A program made the translations under genes and the position numbers. From positions 2,892,122-2,956,121 of the forward strand of contig NZ_OY780933.1 in the NCBI RefSeq assembly GCF_963676065.1: 64,000 nt of DNA. The letters run 5' to 3'. The DNA comes from Maridesulfovibrio sp. GTDB taxonomy: Bacteria; Desulfobacterota; Desulfovibrionia; Desulfovibrionales; Desulfovibrionaceae. The notes beneath the pieces were generated by a model that ran no database searches, was not told where the DNA came from, and worked only from the letters and a program-made list of their open reading frames with translations. Below are positions 27,920 to 36,210 of this stretch, in pieces (within the stretch, counting starts at the first letter, position 1; each line of letters starts with the position of its first letter).

Positions 27920-29446
27920 ATGACTGAATTTTCTCAAGATAATATGAATATCTGCTATTGGAACGGTTCAATGAAGCCCTTTAATATCGGGATTGTCGGG
28001 ATTGGAGCTGGCTTTAAGGTGCTTTTGGATATTATTAACAATGATGTTTTCAGGGAGTTTCTTCCTGAGATGACGCTGGCAGCGGTGAGCGATGTCCATC
28101 ATCAGAAAGATATTACCGCGCTTGGTGAGCTTGGTATTCCAATATACACCACTTTTGCTGATATGCTTGAACACCACGGTGATATTAATCTGGTAATTGA
28201 AATGACCGGCAGTATCGAGTTGTTTTCGACCCTGAGACAACAGCTCCCTGATTCCATTTCTCTAATGGATCATCGGGAGATCATTTTCTTTTGCGGGTTG
28301 CATGATATGGCTCTGGTGAAGGGTAATTATAAGAGTAATATTGCTCAGCAGCAGGTTTTGATTCAGTCGATTATTGATGAAATACGTGAAGATATCTTTC
28401 TTATGGATAAGAACGGATGTGTTGTGGATTTGAACAGTGTCGTCTGGCGGAAGGCCGAAATTCCCAAAAGTGAATTAATCGGCAAAACCTGCTGGAATGC
28501 CGCGCGCCAGCGTGACGGTTCAGTTTTTTGTGATTGTTTTGATCCGGAGTGTCCATTTCATAAGACTCTTTGCAGCGGGCAAAAAGAAGAATCCCTTGTA
28601 ACAAAGGTGAATCGGGACGGACTGCTTCAATATTACAGACTTTACGCTTACCCAATTTTCGACATCCGGGGACAAATGACCCACATCATGGTCATGCACC
28701 GGGATATAACTGAACGAACTCATCGTGAAAAGCACCAGAACCAGCGCGACAAGCTTGCTGTTATCGGTGAGATGTCCACGTATCTGGCGCATGAAATTCG
28801 TAATCCGCTCTTTGCAATAGGTGGTTTTGCCAATTCATTATCAAAGTCTTCAGACCTTAATGAAAAGGATCGTGAAAAGATTCAGATAATTGTTGAAGAA
28901 ACAAAGCGGCTGGATAGATTGCTTACGAATATGCTTAATTTCGTCCGTTCTGCTCATATTTCAAGGAAAGAGGTAGATATCTTGTCTGTTGTCCAGAGTG
29001 CTGCAGAATTGATGTCTATCGGCTATGGCCAGCGAGGTTACCGGATAGAGGTTTGCTCTGCATCGCTCCTTCCTAATGTACTCGGGGATGAAGATGCTTT
29101 GAAGCAGTGCATAGTTAATCTAGTCAAAAATGCTGTCGAAGCAATGCCAGAAGGCGGTGATATTACTCTAAGTCTTGGTTTGCAAGGTGGTGATGTTGTC
29201 TTGCAGGTGACTGATACTGGAGTTGGCATGAATGAACATGAGCAGGATCGTGTTTTTAATCCTTTCTACTCTACCAAGAAAGACGGCAGCGGGCTTGGAT
29301 TGGCAATGATCAAGAAGATTGTTGAAGAACTGGGCGGGCGGGTGAAACTGGCAAGTAAACCTGGGCATGGAACAACTGTTTCGCTATTTTTGCCTTCGGC
29401 TCTTGATGTCGAGACTACAGAAACAAGTGAAGCCGTCACAGGTTAG
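27920..29446 (+). CDS. Rossmann-PAS histidine kinase
   Basis: 508 residues, no membrane segments. Residues about 20-140 look like an NAD(P)-type Rossmann fold: glycine motif FNIGIVGIGAG, then a strand ending LAAVSDVHH and LVIEMTGS, as in Gfo/Idh or homoserine dehydrogenase N-termini. A PAS domain follows (about 150-275) containing a cluster of cysteines, CDCFDPECPFHKTLC. The kinase core starts near 280 with the H-box AHEIRNPLFAIGG, followed by NLVKNAVEAM, DTGVGMN and GSGLGLA. This would be a soluble sensor of redox, dinucleotide or metal state, a role inferred from the domains. The ATG has GGAGAT upstream. It is the last gene of the block before a new promoter. Confidence 0.87.
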   Translation: MTEFSQDNMNICYWNGSMKPFNIGIVGIGAGFKVLLDIINNDVFREFLPEMTLAAVSDVHHQKDITALGELGIPIYTTFADMLEHHGDINLVIEMTGSIELFSTLRQQLPDSISLMDHREIIFFCGLHDMALVKGNYKSNIAQQQVLIQSIIDEIREDIFLMDKNGCVVDLNSVVWRKAEIPKSELIGKTCWNAARQRDGSVFCDCFDPECPFHKTLCSGQKEESLVTKVNRDGLLQYYRLYAYPIFDIRGQMTHIMVMHRDITERTHREKHQNQRDKLAVIGEMSTYLAHEIRNPLFAIGGFANSLSKSSDLNEKDREKIQIIVEETKRLDRLLTNMLNFVRSAHISRKEVDILSVVQSAAELMSIGYGQRGYRIEVCSASLLPNVLGDEDALKQCIVNLVKNAVEAMPEGGDITLSLGLQGGDVVLQVTDTGVGMNEHEQDRVFNPFYSTKKDGSGLGLAMIKKIVEELGGRVKLASKPGHGTTVSLFLPSALDVETTETSEAVTG

Positions 29447-29516
29447 TTTCTGAGGATATGTGGGAATTTTCAGTAAGAGGCATTCTATTTTTTTGATATG
29501 TATCTTCATTAATTCC

Positions 29517-29546
29517 TTGAATAAATGATACTATTAAACCTATAAT
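29517..29546 (+). promoter_or_regulatory. Sigma-70-type promoter for the HAMP kinase/NtrC pair
   Basis: TTGAAT (29517-29522) and a perfect TATAAT (29541-29546) are separated by 18 bases in an AT-rich gap after the Rossmann-PAS kinase. It would drive the kinase at about 29600 and the overlapping NtrC-type regulator. Confidence 0.65.
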
Positions 29547-29622
29547 ACAGTTGCTGACAGAGTTTGTGTGCCGGCCTTAATTCTTGGTAATTGTGAATAA
29601 TTATTCGGTAAAAAAATCCGTT

Positions 29623-31125
29623 ATGGTTGATAAAATACATCCCGGTTCTCGCCGCTTTTCTTTGCGCGTAAAATTATTATCTTTGCTGATAGGCCTTGTG
29701 GCTGCGACTTTAGCCGTAGCTGGAATGACGTTGTGGTATGTCTACGCAACTCAGAATATTTTCCAACATATGGAAAAATCAGACATTAGCGCATTGCTTT
29801 CCGCACAGGGGCTTGAAAAAGAGTTGATGGCTCAGCAGGGACTCACGACATATTATTCACTGGACCATAACGATCAGTGGCTTATTCGTCTTGAGAAGCA
29901 TAATAGGCAGTTTGAAAGTTTGCTCAGTAAAGCCAGAGAAACTAATTATCTGGATAAGGGACGGACTATTTTAAACAGTATTGAATCAGACTATCTGCGT
30001 TACATCCATTCCCGAAGTGAAGTTATTGATTTGTACAAGAAGAATCAAAATACAGAAGGCGTTGAGCTGCACCGTAAGATTCGCGCTCGATTTCAGTCGA
30101 TTTATGATTTGTGCGAGCAGTACAAACAATTGCATCAGGAACGAATTCGTCTGGCGGCAGCCAATTACAAAGATCAGGCAAAATTTTTGACCGTTTTGTC
30201 TCTTGCGGCAGTTCCTTTGTCCGCGATACTGGCAGTTTGGATCGGTTTTATCTTGATTAGACGTATTCTTGATCCGATTCGCCGTTTATCCAGACTGGAA
30301 GAAAAGGGTGTCCCTGATTTTCTTTCCGGTGAAATGGGCGCATTGTCCGAGCGCATGCAAAATTTGATTGATGATGTAGAAAATGCCTACGACATGCTTC
30401 AACATAGCCGTGATCAGGTTGCCCAGTCCGAGAAAATGGCTACAGTCGGCAAGCTTGCAGCAGGTATGGCTCATTCTATTCGTAACCCCCTGACCTCTGT
30501 GAAGATGCGCTTATTTTCGCTGGAGCGTAGTCTTGACCTTGATGTCGTTCAAAAAGAAGATTTTGAAGTTATTTCAGAAGAAATCAGACATCTGGATACA
30601 ATTATAAGAAATTTTCTGGAATTTTCCCGTCCTCCCAAACTTCGGCCTCAAGTGGTGTCTCCGTCTGATTTGGTTGACAGTACCCTGACTCTGCTCAGTC
30701 ATCGGCTCGAATCATGCGGTGTTGCAGTCACTGTTTGTCGCAGGGAAAAATTGCCCAAAGTGAATGCCGACCCGGAACAGTTCAAAGAAGCTCTTATGAA
30801 TTTGATTCTTAACTCCTGCGAATCAATGGTCGATGGAGGCAAAATATCCATCATAGAAGACTCTATGACTATTGCTCCTTACGGAAAGATGGCGACTGTA
30901 ACAGTTTCGGATAATGGTCCCGGAATTCCTGTTTCATTCAGAGATGATATCTTTAAGCCGTTTTATTCTACCAAGGAAGAAGGAACAGGACTGGGCTTAT
31001 CCATTTCTAATCGCATTATGACTGAACATGGCGGGTGGTTACACTTTAAAGACTCGGGGGCGCAGGGAACCTCTTTTGTGATGGCTTTACCCCTGAAGGA
31101 AGCAAGTACATGGCTGAGATCCTGA
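29623..31125 (+). CDS. HAMP-containing sensor histidine kinase (partner of NtrC-type regulator)
   Basis: About 500 residues. TM1 (residues 20-42) and TM2 (about 190-212) flank a helical periplasmic domain. A HAMP region is seen near 213-260. The H-box reads MAHSIRNPLTSVKMRLFSL, where Ser replaces the usual Glu after the His, a variant seen in some proteobacterial NtrB/ZraS-like kinases. The ATPase boxes are NLILNSCESM, DNGPGIP and GTGLGLS. The start is uncertain: ATG 29623, GTG 29593 and TTG 29584 are all in frame and none has a good ribosome site. The gene overlaps the regulator after it by 16 bases, so the two form a classical kinase/NtrC pair. Confidence 0.9.
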   Translation: MVDKIHPGSRRFSLRVKLLSLLIGLVAATLAVAGMTLWYVYATQNIFQHMEKSDISALLSAQGLEKELMAQQGLTTYYSLDHNDQWLIRLEKHNRQFESLLSKARETNYLDKGRTILNSIESDYLRYIHSRSEVIDLYKKNQNTEGVELHRKIRARFQSIYDLCEQYKQLHQERIRLAAANYKDQAKFLTVLSLAAVPLSAILAVWIGFILIRRILDPIRRLSRLEEKGVPDFLSGEMGALSERMQNLIDDVENAYDMLQHSRDQVAQSEKMATVGKLAAGMAHSIRNPLTSVKMRLFSLERSLDLDVVQKEDFEVISEEIRHLDTIIRNFLEFSRPPKLRPQVVSPSDLVDSTLTLLSHRLESCGVAVTVCRREKLPKVNADPEQFKEALMNLILNSCESMVDGGKISIIEDSMTIAPYGKMATVTVSDNGPGIPVSFRDDIFKPFYSTKEEGTGLGLSISNRIMTEHGGWLHFKDSGAQGTSFVMALPLKEASTWLRS

Positions 31126-32528
31126 TAGTAGATGATGATTCGCAACTGCGACAGAGTTTTGAGAAGCTCTTGAAGCAGGAGGGGCATGTTGTGCGTGTTG
31201 CTTCTTCTGGTGAGGCTGGCGTGGCAGCTGTTAATCACACGATTCCAGACTTGGTTATTATGGATATGCGCATGTCCGGCATTACCGGGTTGGAAGCTTT
31301 TCAGCAGATGCGTGAGACCGCTCCGCGTTTGGCTGTAATAATTATGACCGCTTACGGCACAACTGAAACAGCTATCGAAGCCACTAAAATGGGGGCCTAC
31401 GATTATATTTTGAAACCGTTTGATATTCCGGAAATGTTAGCCTTGATCAATCAGGCTTTGGACACATCCAGGCGGAGCAGAGAACATACCGAGACACGGG
31501 AGCAGGTATCTTCAACAACGAATCAATTGCTGGGCAGCAGCCGCGCTATGCAGAAGGTATACAAATCTATAGGCCGGGTTGCGGCAACAGATGCGCTGGT
31601 GCTTATCCGTGGGGAATCAGGAACGGGAAAAGAGTTGGTGGCTCAGGCTATTTACAAGCATAGTCTGCGTCAGGAAAAACCTTTTTTGATTATTAATTGT
31701 GTCGCGATTCCTGACACTTTACTTGAATCTGAATTATTCGGGTATGAAAAAGGGGCGTTTACCGGAGCAAACCTCAGCCGGGCAGGACGCATTGAACAAG
31801 CTGCCGGAGGAACAGTTTTTCTTGATGAAATTGGGGATATGCCTCTTAATATTCAGGCAAAAATTCTTCGGTTGTTACAGGAAAAACAGTTGGAGCGTCT
31901 CGGTGGCGGAAAATCAATTCCGGTTGATGTACGTATTTTGGCGGCAACCAATCGTGACCTTGAGAAAGCTGTGGCGGAAGGAGATTTTCGCGAAGATTTA
32001 TATTACAGGCTTAACGTAGTTACTATCAGGCTTCCTAAGCTTTGCGAACGAAGTGATGATGTGTTTGAACTTGCCAATCATTTTTTAGATCATTTGAGTG
32101 CTGAAATGGAGATGCGTAATCCTGGTCTGTCTGAAGACAGTAAAGAGTTTTTGGCAACTCATGAATGGCCCGGTAATGTCCGTGAACTTTCAAATGCGAT
32201 ACAGAAAGCTCTGATTTTCAACCGCGGCGCTCCCATAACCCGGGATGAGCTTACGCAGGTTGTCGGTCTTGGTTCCGACAGACACACTTCTTCTGATGTT
32301 TCGGATGATGCTTTCAGAGCTGAAATTCGGCAGGTGCTTACAAAACATGCCGGGGAAAACGGGTTTGAAATGCTCATGGATTACGCAGGGCGTCTTGTTG
32401 TCGGTGAAGCTTTGGAAATTACAGGAGGAAATCGGACCCGCGCAGCAAAATTACTCGGTATGACGCGGCCTACTTTGAATGCCCGCATTGATAAATATGG
32501 TTTGAGAACACACACTAAAGTTAATTAA
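31110..32528 (+). CDS. NtrC-family sigma-54-dependent response regulator
   Basis: 472 residues in three domains. The receiver (1-120) has [18 protein letters not shown] and LKPFD. The AAA+ domain (about 145-370) has Walker A GESGTGKE near 168, an intact GAFTGA loop near 215, and Walker [14 protein letters not shown] Fis-type helix-turn-helix at the C-terminus reads [19 protein letters not shown]. It is the one clear, canonical sigma-54 activator in the array, so it is the best candidate to fire the -24/-12 promoters at 15246, 17252 and 32709. The ATG follows GAAGGAAG within the end of the kinase gene. A strong terminator follows. Confidence 0.95.
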   Translation: MAEILIVDDDSQLRQSFEKLLKQEGHVVRVASSGEAGVAAVNHTIPDLVIMDMRMSGITGLEAFQQMRETAPRLAVIIMTAYGTTETAIEATKMGAYDYILKPFDIPEMLALINQALDTSRRSREHTETREQVSSTTNQLLGSSRAMQKVYKSIGRVAATDALVLIRGESGTGKELVAQAIYKHSLRQEKPFLIINCVAIPDTLLESELFGYEKGAFTGANLSRAGRIEQAAGGTVFLDEIGDMPLNIQAKILRLLQEKQLERLGGGKSIPVDVRILAATNRDLEKAVAEGDFREDLYYRLNVVTIRLPKLCERSDDVFELANHFLDHLSAEMEMRNPGLSEDSKEFLATHEWPGNVRELSNAIQKALIFNRGAPITRDELTQVVGLGSDRHTSSDVSDDAFRAEIRQVLTKHAGENGFEMLMDYAGRLVVGEALEITGGNRTRAAKLLGMTRPTLNARIDKYGLRTHTKVN

Positions 32529-32552
32529 GAATTTTCGCTATACCTGCTTAAT

Positions 32553-32592
32553 AAAAGCCGTTGTCCATGTTTGTGGGCGACGGCTTTTTTTT
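32553..32592 (+). terminator. Rho-independent terminator after the NtrC-type gene
   Basis: AAAAGCCGTTGTCC and GGGCGACGGCTTTT form a long stem with an 8-base loop and a run of eight Ts. It closes the kinase/NtrC unit. Confidence 0.92.
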
Positions 32593-32708
32593 CGTGTTGT
32601 AAAAAAAACGGACAGCTATAAGGCGATTTTGTTTGTTTTGAGTAATTTTTTTTAGATTAATATCTAATTAATTTAGGGTGTTGATGTATTCTTATTTTGC
32701 TTAAGTCC

Positions 32709-32724
32709 TTGGCACAACTATTGC
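32709..32724 (+). promoter_or_regulatory. Sigma-54 promoter for the TauE/SafE cassette
   Basis: TTGGCAC, five bases, TTGC: consensus -24/-12 spacing and sequence. It lies about 40 bases before the degenerate receiver gene at 32762 and right after the NtrC terminator. It probably drives the operon through the second PEP-synthase-like gene. Confidence 0.88.
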
Positions 32725-32761
32725 CATAACCATTCCAGATGTAAACCTGTTGGAGGAATGG

Positions 32762-33178
32762 ATGCAAAGGACTGAAGTTAGAATTCTCATAGTAGAACGT
32801 AACCCCCGCATGCGGGATTTTTTGCGTCGGGAATTTTCAAAACGAAATTTTATCGTAGAGGGTGCAGGGAACAGCAGTGAGTTGTTTTCTAAACTCGACT
32901 CAGACACTCCGACTCATCTTGTTCTGCTCGCTGTGAATACTCCTGAGGGGTTGGATGGCGGGCTGATACAGCAGCTTGTGAGTAATTATCCGAACATTCC
33001 TGTTATCCTGCACAGCTATCTTGAAGAGTTATCCGGCGATCCTTCTCTTCAAAAGGTTGCCGCTATGGTCGAGAAGAGCGGTAACCCTGAAACCCTGACC
33101 AGAATGGTTTCAATTGTACTTTCCCGTTTTTATCCGGATTTGATTGAGGATGATGAGTCGGGGGAAAGTTATGTCTAA
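32762..33178 (+). CDS. Degenerate (pseudo-)receiver protein
   Basis: 138 residues with the size and strand/helix rhythm of a CheY-like receiver, but the phosphorylation site is gone. The acidic pair is Glu-Arg (IVERN, residues 12-13), the phospho-acceptor Asp is Ala57 (LLAVNTPE), and the switch Thr is replaced in VILHSYL. The Lys near EKSGN remains. It is probably a phosphorylation-independent binding protein. I place the start at ATG 32762 after GGAGG, rather than the TTG at 32750. It is the first gene of the sigma-54-driven unit and overlaps the dCache kinase start by 8 bases. Confidence 0.82.
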   Translation: MQRTEVRILIVERNPRMRDFLRREFSKRNFIVEGAGNSSELFSKLDSDTPTHLVLLAVNTPEGLDGGLIQQLVSNYPNIPVILHSYLEELSGDPSLQKVAAMVEKSGNPETLTRMVSIVLSRFYPDLIEDDESGESYV

Positions 33179-34883
33179 CCATTACTATCATGGTCTTGCC
33201 AAGAGTATGATGTTCACGATTATTCTCGTGTCGTTCACTCCTTTGCTCATTATCACACTTCTAGCCGGGTACCAGTACAGCGTTGCGTATAAGGAAAAAG
33301 TTATAGCCCACTTACGTGAACTCGTTCTCAAGCACGATCAAAGTGTTGATTCCTACCTTAAAGAAAAAATAGCTGAAATACAGGTTCTGGCGGATGTGGA
33401 AGGTATAGCCAATTTAAAAAACGAAATCCGTCTTGAAGCCTTGCATAATTCTTTACTTCGCCATCATAGAGGGGCTTTTGTTGATCTCGGGCTGGTGAAT
33501 AGTAAAGGCATTCAGGTTACTTATGTGGGACCATTCAATCTTCGAGGCGCAAATTACGCCGAAGCAGGCTGGTTCAAGAATGTACAGGAGCGCCAAGTAT
33601 ACGTCAGCGATGTTTTTCTCGGTCTTCGAGGGGTTCCGCATTTTATTATAGCCGTTCTTATAGAATCGGAAGGTGAGAAGTGGGTGTTGCGGACTACTCT
33701 TGATTTCATCGCTTTCAATAAGCTGGTGGAAGATATCCGCATAGGTGAAACCGGCTTGGCTTTCATTATTAATCGTAAGGGTGAATTTCAAACTACTCCG
33801 CGCAAAGATATCATAAAAGAGGTTCCTTTTTTGAAGGAATTGGCTGCCGGAAAGAATAAATTTTCAGGTTTAGTGCGGCGTAGGGCTTCCATCAGTATGG
33901 AGACAAATCCCGCAACCGGGCATGAGACAATTTTTGTGATCAGCCCTATCAAAAACGGCAATTGGCTGATGATTTATCAGCAGGATGTGAGTGATGCTTT
34001 TTCCGATCTCAATCAGGCCAGAAATCTGGCGGCAGTAGTTCTTTTCTTCGGTGGTATGTCCATTATTGTAATGGCTTATCTCATGTCTAAACGGATGGCT
34101 CGTAAGGTAGAGCTGTCTGATATTGAAAAGGACATTATGAATGAGCAGGTCATAGAAGCCGGAAAACTGGCTTCCGTCGGTGAACTGGCAGCCGGAATCG
34201 CTCATGAGATCAATAACCCTGTAGCCATTATGGTTGAAGAGGCTGGGTGGATTCAGGATTTGCTTGGTGAGGGGCTGTATGTAGACGACAACGAGCGAGA
34301 AGTTGCTCGTGCTCTAAATCAGATTCGAAGTCAGGGAACCCGCTGCAAGGATATCACTCATAAACTGCTGAGTTTTGCGCATAAGATTGATCCGACCATT
34401 ATACGGGTTCGTTTAAATGACCTGATCCATGAAATGGCTGAATTATGTGAACAGCGCGCTAAGTATGCCAATGTTAATATTGAAACCAGCCTGGCAGATA
34501 ATTTGCCCGAAGTTGCTGCGAGTCCTTCTGAATTGCAGCAGGTTTTTCTAAATCTCATCAATAATGCCATCGATTCAATGGACCCCGGAGGAGGGGAGTT
34601 GGATATCGCAACACGCTCTGAAAACGGTGTTGTGATGGTCTCTATCTCAGATACCGGATGCGGCATTCCAAAATCCAATCTTCCTCGAATATTTGATCCT
34701 TTTTTTACGACCAAGCCTGTTGGAAAAGGGACCGGACTCGGGTTGTCCATAATCTACGGCATCATAAGTAAAATGAATGGCGAAATCACTGTGAAATCAG
34801 CTCTAGACAGAGGAACCGTGTTTACTCTCAAACTGCCTTCAGTTGGATCTGAAATAGGGAAGGACGAATACTCGGGAAATTAG
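33171..34883 (+). CDS. dCache sensor histidine kinase (third paralogue)
   Basis: 570 residues. TM1 is at about 12-34, and a dCache domain spans about 38-275 with FVDLGLVNSKGIQVTYVGPF, AGWFKNVQ and VSDVFLGLRGVPHFIIAV. TM2 is near 283-303. The H-box GIAHEINNPVAIM is near 344, with NLINNAIDSM, DTGCGIP and GKGTGLGLS in the ATPase domain. The start ATG 33171 has GGGGGAAAG upstream and overlaps the pseudo-receiver stop. Three tandem receivers follow, so it probably feeds several outputs. The sensor resembles those at 15376 and 24491, so the three may detect related ligands. Confidence 0.93.
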   Translation: MSNHYYHGLAKSMMFTIILVSFTPLLIITLLAGYQYSVAYKEKVIAHLRELVLKHDQSVDSYLKEKIAEIQVLADVEGIANLKNEIRLEALHNSLLRHHRGAFVDLGLVNSKGIQVTYVGPFNLRGANYAEAGWFKNVQERQVYVSDVFLGLRGVPHFIIAVLIESEGEKWVLRTTLDFIAFNKLVEDIRIGETGLAFIINRKGEFQTTPRKDIIKEVPFLKELAAGKNKFSGLVRRRASISMETNPATGHETIFVISPIKNGNWLMIYQQDVSDAFSDLNQARNLAAVVLFFGGMSIIVMAYLMSKRMARKVELSDIEKDIMNEQVIEAGKLASVGELAAGIAHEINNPVAIMVEEAGWIQDLLGEGLYVDDNEREVARALNQIRSQGTRCKDITHKLLSFAHKIDPTIIRVRLNDLIHEMAELCEQRAKYANVNIETSLADNLPEVAASPSELQQVFLNLINNAIDSMDPGGGELDIATRSENGVVMVSISDTGCGIPKSNLPRIFDPFFTTKPVGKGTGLGLSIIYGIISKMNGEITVKSALDRGTVFTLKLPSVGSEIGKDEYSGN

Positions 34884-34943
34884 TGATGTGTGCTGTAATT
34901 AGTGTTCAGTATATAAAAATAAAATAAAACAGGAGGTTGTATC

Positions 34944-35375
34944 ATGTTAGCTACTGTTCTTCTTATTGATGACGAGCATGGATTTGTGGACACCATGTCA
35001 AAGCGACTCAGCAAGCGAAGTTTGACTGTTCACACGGCTTATAGTGGGCAGGATGGACTTGAATATCTTGCAGAGAACAGCGCCATTGATGTTGTTGTTC
35101 TGGACGTGAAAATGCCCGGAATTAACGGAATTGATGTCCTTAAAATAATTAAGACAGAACATCCGTTGGTGGAAGTTATTATGCTCACCGGTCATGCCAC
35201 GGTTGAAAGCGCCATTGATGGCATGAAAAACGGAGCATTTGATTACATGTTGAAGCCCTGTGAGATGGAAGAGCTTCTTGCAAAAATTAAAGATGCCTAT
35301 TTGAAAAAGCAGTCTCAGGAAACAAAGATTTATGAAGCCAGAGCTAGGCATATTGAATTGCGCAGAGGCGATTAG
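34944..35375 (+). CDS. Single-domain response regulator (first of three in tandem)
   Basis: A 143-residue receiver with all active-site residues (LIDDEH, VVLDVKMPGING, MLTGHA, LKPCE). A basic, Ala/Glu-rich C-terminal extension follows the receiver fold but no output domain. The ATG has AGGAGG upstream. It lies 60 bases after the dCache kinase and 10 bases before the next receiver. Confidence 0.92.
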   Translation: MLATVLLIDDEHGFVDTMSKRLSKRSLTVHTAYSGQDGLEYLAENSAIDVVVLDVKMPGINGIDVLKIIKTEHPLVEVIMLTGHATVESAIDGMKNGAFDYMLKPCEMEELLAKIKDAYLKKQSQETKIYEARARHIELRRGD

Positions 35376-35385
35376 GGGAGCTGCC

Positions 35386-35757
35386 ATGACTACTGAAGTG
35401 ATCCGGGTCCTGCTTGTAGATGATGAAACCGGGTTTACCGATGTTTTGCGAAAACGTCTCGGGAAACGCGGTTTGGATATTCTTACTGCAGTCGGGGGCA
35501 CCACAGCAATTCAGATTCTCAGGAAGAATGATTTTGATGTCGCGATTCTGGATCTAAAGATGGAAGACATGGATGGCATAGAGGTTCTCAAGATATTCAA
35601 AAAGATGGACCCGGACATGCCTGTGATCATGCTTACAGGGCACGGTTCGGAGAAAGCGGCCAAAGAGGGCGTGGAGTACGGTGCTTTTGATTATCTTTTA
35701 AAACCTTGTGATCTGGAAGAGTTACTCGAAAAAATTCATCAGGCTGTTAATCATTAA
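35386..35757 (+). CDS. Single-domain response regulator (second of three in tandem)
   Basis: A 123-residue minimal receiver: LVDDET, AILDLKMEDMDG, MLTGHG, LKPCD. The Pro after the phospho-acceptor loop (usually KMPG) is Glu-Asp here. The start ATG 35386 follows AGGGGAG. The in-frame ATG at 35332 lies within the previous gene. It has no output domain. Confidence 0.92.
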   Translation: MTTEVIRVLLVDDETGFTDVLRKRLGKRGLDILTAVGGTTAIQILRKNDFDVAILDLKMEDMDGIEVLKIFKKMDPDMPVIMLTGHGSEKAAKEGVEYGAFDYLLKPCDLEELLEKIHQAVNH

Positions 35758-35773
35758 AATGGAGAAAACTGCA

Positions 35774-36184
35774 ATGTGCTCCATCAAACTGCTTCTTGTT
35801 GACGATGAGTTGGATTTCCTCCGCACACTGGGCAAGCGGCTGAGTAAGCGCGGAAATTCAGTTGAACTGGCCGTATCAGGCGAACAGGCTCTCAGTCTGC
35901 TTGAAACCTTTGAGGCTGATGTGGTTCTACTCGATGTCAAAATGCCCGGTATGGACGGTCTGACCCTTCTTAATTTGATCAAGCAGAAATGGCCGCTGAT
36001 TGAAGTCATTATGCTCACAGGACACGCCAGTGTCGAGGTCGCCATTAGAGGCATGGAGCTGGGAGCATTTGATTATATGATGAAACCGGTAAAATTCGAG
36101 AAGCTCTATTACAAATTAGAAGATGCCTTCAGATGCAAAGCGCATCAGGAGGAAATAATAACGGCAATGGCTAAGAACGGGTAA
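35774..36184 (+). CDS. Single-domain response regulator (third of three in tandem)
   Basis: A 136-residue receiver with LVDDEL, VLLDVKMPGMDG, MLTGHA and MKPVK. I chose ATG 35774 (MCSIKLLLVDD) because GGAG lies eight bases upstream. ATG 35759 is an alternative. It ends 26 bases before the TauE/SafE transporter, so this receiver is a natural candidate to control the carrier. Confidence 0.92.
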   Translation: MCSIKLLLVDDELDFLRTLGKRLSKRGNSVELAVSGEQALSLLETFEADVVLLDVKMPGMDGLTLLNLIKQKWPLIEVIMLTGHASVEVAIRGMELGAFDYMMKPVKFEKLYYKLEDAFRCKAHQEEIITAMAKNG

Positions 36185-36210
36185 GTAAAAAATAAAATAA
36201 GGATGATTTT

